Shown: positions 61,094 through 64,000 of the stretch, one piece after another
How positions within the stretch are numbered: the stretch's first letter is position 1
Layout: the number at the start of each line of letters is the position of its first letter
Assembly (NCBI GenBank): GCA_017480325.1
Contig: JAFVAY010000005.1
Location: 38,631 to 102,630, forward strand
Length of the DNA stretch: 64,000 bases
Source: Clostridiales bacterium
GTDB lineage: Bacteria; Bacillota; Clostridia; Saccharofermentanales; Saccharofermentanaceae
Direction of reading: 5' to 3'
Made by a program: the position numbers and the translations under genes
The notes under the pieces: generated by a model
What the model was told of the DNA's origin: nothing
What the model saw: only the letters and a program-made list of their open reading frames with translations
Database searches by the model: none

Positions 61094-63007
61094 TTACTTA
61101 CCTTCCGTCTCGTCAAGGACCTGCCTTACGGCAGACTTGATTTCAGCCCCATTATTATCATCGGTAGAGGCTGTCAAGTCAAGGAAAAGGCTTCCTTTTC
61201 GCTTCTTCCTGGGAGTGGCCTTCTTGGCAACTGTCTCCTCGGGATGAACCGTGACCGCCTGCTTCCTGTCATCGCCCGAAGGAGCCTTCTGAGGCACTGC
61301 TCTGGGAAGGATCTGCTGTGTAAGGATAGCCTTTGCCTCCTCACGCCTCTCCTTGTCCTCTCTGGCAAGCCTCTCCTCCTCGGTCTCGACGGGCTCCTCC
61401 GGCTCTTCCGGCTCAAGCTTCGTATCCTCGGGATCTTCATCCGTCTCCGATATCACACTAGGCTCAGCCTGCTCCTCACGGGAATCCTCTTCTTCCTCGT
61501 ACAGGTCCTCGGGCTCCTCGTCGATATCGTCTATCATGTCAGGCTCGATGAAGGTGAGCTCGTCCACAAGATCCGTGTAACGCTCGTCACCGAAGGCTTT
61601 AAGAAGAGCCACGAACTTCTGATCGCGAAGCGTCTTCTCCCCAACAGGGATGTTCTCATATTCGTCCGCGATACCGATCACGTCCTCGTAGCCCATGGAG
61701 CGCGCGGCCTCCACAGCCTGTATGGCGATAAAGTCGGCCACGGTACGGAAATAGGTCTTCTCGCTTACGATACCGGTCTTAGCATCCTCGAACACGCTCT
61801 CGAACACTGAACCTGCTATAGGCAGAAGCACCGTGAAGGACGACCCCCGTCGAAGCTCAGTGTTAACGCTTATGGTGCCCTCGTGCATGTCGACAATATC
61901 CTTCACTATAGCAAGACCGATACCCGAGCCTCCCTCTTCTCTTGATCCGGAGTTGTCCACGCGGAAGAACCTCTCGAAAAGGTAATCAACATCCTTCTCA
62001 GGCACTCCCCTGCCGTTGTCCGATACCTCGATACCTATCTGATCGCCTATGGCGGAAACGCTGATATCCACGCGATCGGCCTCTGTCTTGCCTTCGTATG
62101 AAATATACTTTATGGCATTGGTAAGAAGGTTGATAACGACCCTCATTATCAGGTTCTCGTTGCCGAACACCAGAGGATAGTACATATTCTCGGGGATAGT
62201 GATCTCGATCTTATCCCTGCCCGGATACTCCGCCACAGATGCCACAGCGCGGTTAATAATATGACCTATATCCACGATCGTCATGGGGACGGCATCCTGG
62301 CACATCGAGAGCGTCAGGAAGTCCTGAACGATATCCTGCATCCTCACCGCATTAACGATAACGCGGGAGCCCCATTTCTGTATCTCCTCATAGGATGGGA
62401 GCTTCTCGGGAGTAATGTTGTTTATGAATACCTCTGATGCCCTTATTACCGTGAGGGGAGTCTTAAGCTCGTGTGAGACATTCGCGGCAAGATCCTTCTG
62501 ACGTCTCTCGTCGTCTTTGATCTGAGTGATGTCATCCACGATGACGATATCGAGACGATTGTTCTCATATATCTTGTTAAGGATCTTGATCTCGAATATC
62601 TTCTTGCCGCTGTTGTAATTAACTCTGATAGCGGTATCGGTATTGTCCACATTAAGAAGGTAATCGGATTTAAGATGATTCCCCTGCTCGAATCTGTCAA
62701 GAAAGGCCTCCATGGTAGGCGGCACAGGAGAGCCCTGCAGGAACCCTTCCATATTCTCCACAGTCCTATTGTTATAGACGATTCCCTCTGAGTCGTAGGT
62801 TATGACGCCGAGATTTACATTGTCGATAATGGAGGACCGTACCTGTCCCTGATACTCGAGCTTGTCTATGATCTCACGCACCTGTTCATCGGCGTTGTGG
62901 TTATATACATTATTGCCGACGATATAACCGACGGCGAGCCCTGCGAAGATAAGGATGCATACACCGACAACACACAGCGCGAAATGCGATGTGATAAAAG
63001 CGATCAT
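61094..63007 (-). CDS. walK: Sensor histidine kinase, WalK/PhoR-like, with long acidic tail
   Basis: A 637-residue kinase. A single N-terminal membrane helix (about 9-31) leads into a PAS-like domain (about 58-160), then HisKA with the phosphoacceptor His179 in NVSHELKTPLTV, and an ATPase domain with NLLTNAIKY, DNGRGVPE and GSGIGLAIV. There is no extracellular sensor domain. The catalytic core ends near residue 400; about 235 residues rich in Glu, Asp, Pro and Lys follow, with no recognised fold. It pairs with the response regulator 13 bases upstream. Confidence 0.88.
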   Translation of the reverse strand: MIAFITSHFALCVVGVCILIFAGLAVGYIVGNNVYNHNADEQVREIIDKLEYQGQVRSSIIDNVNLGVITYDSEGIVYNNRTVENMEGFLQGSPVPPTMEAFLDRFEQGNHLKSDYLLNVDNTDTAIRVNYNSGKKIFEIKILNKIYENNRLDIVIVDDITQIKDDERRQKDLAANVSHELKTPLTVIRASEVFINNITPEKLPSYEEIQKWGSRVIVNAVRMQDIVQDFLTLSMCQDAVPMTIVDIGHIINRAVASVAEYPGRDKIEITIPENMYYPLVFGNENLIMRVVINLLTNAIKYISYEGKTEADRVDISVSAIGDQIGIEVSDNGRGVPEKDVDYLFERFFRVDNSGSREEGGSGIGLAIVKDIVDMHEGTISVNTELRRGSSFTVLLPIAGSVFESVFEDAKTGIVSEKTYFRTVADFIAIQAVEAARSMGYEDVIGIADEYENIPVGEKTLRDQKFVALLKAFGDERYTDLVDELTFIEPDMIDDIDEEPEDLYEEEEDSREEQAEPSVISETDEDPEDTKLEPEEPEEPVETEEERLAREDKERREEAKAILTQQILPRAVPQKAPSGDDRKQAVTVHPEETVAKKATPRKKRKGSLFLDLTASTDDNNGAEIKSAVRQVLDETEGK

Positions 63008-63020
63008 CGATCAGTCTCTC

Positions 63021-63731
63021 TTAATCAAAATCCTTCGGGAAATAGTAACCCGAACCGCGTCTTGTAAGTATGTACTTATAGTTAGGCTGATTGGGCTCTA
63101 TCTTTCTTCTGGTTCTTCTTACGGTAACGTCAACAGTACGGACATCGCCGGAGAAAGCGTAATTCCATACCTTGGAAAGAAGTTCGTCTCTGGTGCAGAC
63201 GCGACCTGCATTCTGCTCAAGATACTGAACAAGCTTGAATTCATTAGAGGTAAGGTCACAGCTTACGCCGTTGACCAGGACCTGCATGGCATCATAGTCA
63301 ATGACAAGCTCACCGTCACAGTAGGTGTGCTTGGAGTTATCTGCTTTGGTATCATTTGTTCCACGTGAGGATCTCTTAAGCAGGGCCTTTACCCTCTCTA
63401 CAAGAAGCGTCGGATCAAAGGGCTTGGACATATAGTCGTCAGCGCCTCTTCTCAAGGCCTCGATCTCGTATACCGTGAGCATTCCCTTGGCAGTCAGGAA
63501 AAGGATCGGAATGTCGTAGCCCTCTTTCCTTAAGTCCTCTGTGAACTGAAGGCCGTTAAGCTGCGGCATCATCCAGTCGAGAATAATGAGATCCGGATCC
63601 TTCTCCTTAGCCATCTTGAAGCCCTCCAGGGCATCAGATGAAGAGATAGTCTCGAATCCAAAGCTACCGAGCACATCGGAAACTGATGAAACAATATTAG
63701 GCTCGTCGTCAACAATCAATATCTTTTCCAT
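63021..63731 (-). CDS. walR: OmpR-family response regulator, WalR-like
   Basis: A 236-residue regulator with a receiver domain (phosphoacceptor Asp52 in LIILDWMMP, Lys103 in SKPFDP) and a winged-helix DNA-binding domain (RDELLSKVWNYAFSGDVRTV and TVRRTRRKIE). The order with walK, walJ and rlmH supports the WalR assignment, the essential cell-wall regulator of Firmicutes; PhoB-like function is the alternative. GGAG precedes the ATG. Confidence 0.88.
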   Translation of the reverse strand: MEKILIVDDEPNIVSSVSDVLGSFGFETISSSDALEGFKMAKEKDPDLIILDWMMPQLNGLQFTEDLRKEGYDIPILFLTAKGMLTVYEIEALRRGADDYMSKPFDPTLLVERVKALLKRSSRGTNDTKADNSKHTYCDGELVIDYDAMQVLVNGVSCDLTSNEFKLVQYLEQNAGRVCTRDELLSKVWNYAFSGDVRTVDVTVRRTRRKIEPNQPNYKYILTRRGSGYYFPKDFD

Positions 63732-63754
63732 ACTAATCCGTCTCCAAAGGGAAA

Positions 63755-63766
63755 TGTAACATTACA
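63755..63766. promoter_or_regulatory. Palindromic TGTAA-N2-TTACA in the walR leader
   Basis: On either strand this reads TGTAA, two bases, TTACA. It lies just downstream of the walR -10. WalR sites are direct TGTWAH repeats, which this is not, but one half matches. Autoregulation is a guess. Confidence 0.35.
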
Positions 63767-63770
63767 AATT

Positions 63771-63799
63771 ATGATAACAATAAAATATTTTTGTAGCAA
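63771..63799 (-). promoter_or_regulatory. Promoter of the walR operon
   Basis: On the minus strand TTGCTA (63794-63799) and TATCAT (63771-63776) are spaced by 17 bases, about 40 bases before walR. Confidence 0.6.
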
Positions 63800-63822
63800 A
63801 TATATTTCAAAGAAAAGAAGCG

Positions 63823-63859
63823 AAAAAAGAAGCCTTCTGCGTTTAGCGCAAAAGGCTTC
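63823..63859 (-). terminator. Terminator of the rRNA operon
   Basis: On the minus strand GAAGCCTT pairs with AAGGCTTC, followed by TTTTTT. It lies eight bases after the 5S rRNA. Confidence 0.92.
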
Positions 63860-63866
63860 ATATAAA

Positions 63867-63980
63867 CCGGCAGCAACCTATCTTCCCGGGCCGTCGCCAG
63901 CCAAGTATTGTCGGCACACGCGAGCTTAACTTCTGTGTTCGGAAAGGGAACAGGTGTGGCCTCGCGGTAATAACCACCGG
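63867..63980 (-). rRNA. rrf: 5S ribosomal RNA
   Basis: The minus strand shows the conserved 5S core: CCGGTGGTTATTACCGCGAG at the 5' end, CACACCTGTTCCC, CCGAACACAGAAGTTAAGC and the terminal GGTTGCTGCCGG that pairs with the start. The exact ends are approximate by a few bases. The remaining 20 bases to the window edge are the 23S-5S spacer of a minus-strand rRNA operon. Confidence 0.93.
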
Positions 63981-64000
63981 TATGGTTGAGAGTTTGTACC

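Overview
This window is a chromosomal segment of a low-to-mid GC Gram-positive bacterium, almost certainly of class Clostridia. Supporting signs are the unbroken S10-spc-alpha ribosomal superoperon with the Firmicutes downstream partners (ecfA, ecfT, truA), a zinc-type S14, a WalRK-like locus with walJ and rlmH, a short HisG with HisZ, an FtsEX-hydrolase operon, MsmX, and strong AGGAGG ribosome binding sites. I cannot place it to genus. Nearly all genes lie on the minus strand; the plus-strand exceptions are the arginine operon (28254-33011) and two small genes near 56-58 kb.

Layout, left to right. 1-540: an nfeD gene and the first codons of a probable SPFH partner. 572-4961: truA, a ROK glucokinase, ecfT, and one gene encoding both ECF ATPases fused. 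5056-20781: the superoperon rplQ, rpoA, rpsD, rpsK, rpsM, rpmJ, infA, map, adk, secY, rplO, rpsE, rplR, rplF, rpsH, rpsN, rplE, rplX, rplN, rpsQ, rpmC, rplP, rpsC, rplV, rpsS, rplB, rplW, rplD, rplC, rpsJ (transcribed right to left). It lacks rpmD and is preceded by a promoter and a roughly 270-nt structured leader. 21107-26664: a PucR-type regulator, ftsE with a long acidic tail, ftsX, an M23 hydrolase and hslO. 26834-27949: msmX with a terminator. 28254-33011: argC-argB-argD-argF and a GNAT enzyme behind a promoter that contains a perfect ARG box. 33511-40012: ispE, a lipoprotein-like gene, a heterodimeric ABC exporter and a secreted DUF4214-NlpC/P60 protein. 40527-44271: tRNA-Glu, tRNA-Met and the rpmG-secE-nusG-rplK-rplA-rplJ-rplL operon with an L10 leader. 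44393-52846: a compact histidine operon hisZ-G-D-C-B-purC-hisH-A-(F-I fusion)-E. 52936-55987: an HscC-like Hsp70 and a membrane-anchored J-domain partner. 56064-58199: a zinc-ribbon membrane protein, then an AT-rich cassette of an XRE regulator and a divergent membrane protein. 58503-63731: rlmH, walJ, murA, walK, walR, then the 5S end of an rRNA operon.

The most unexplained structure is in three intergenic regions (33.1-33.4, 40.12-40.31 and 58.30-58.48 kb). Each holds a short array of 6-8 nt inverted half-sites at a fixed spacing, repeating every 51-53 bp (about five helical turns), with unrelated filler sequence. The half-site word differs between arrays but the architecture is the same. 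I know of no named element that matches.

Other points worth following are the HisF-HisI and EcfA-EcfA fusions, purC inside the his operon, two promoter placements implying leaderless mRNAs, acidic or low-complexity tails on FtsE, WalK-like kinase, L10 and SecE, and the possibility that the GNAT gene supplies the missing N-acetylglutamate synthase activity.
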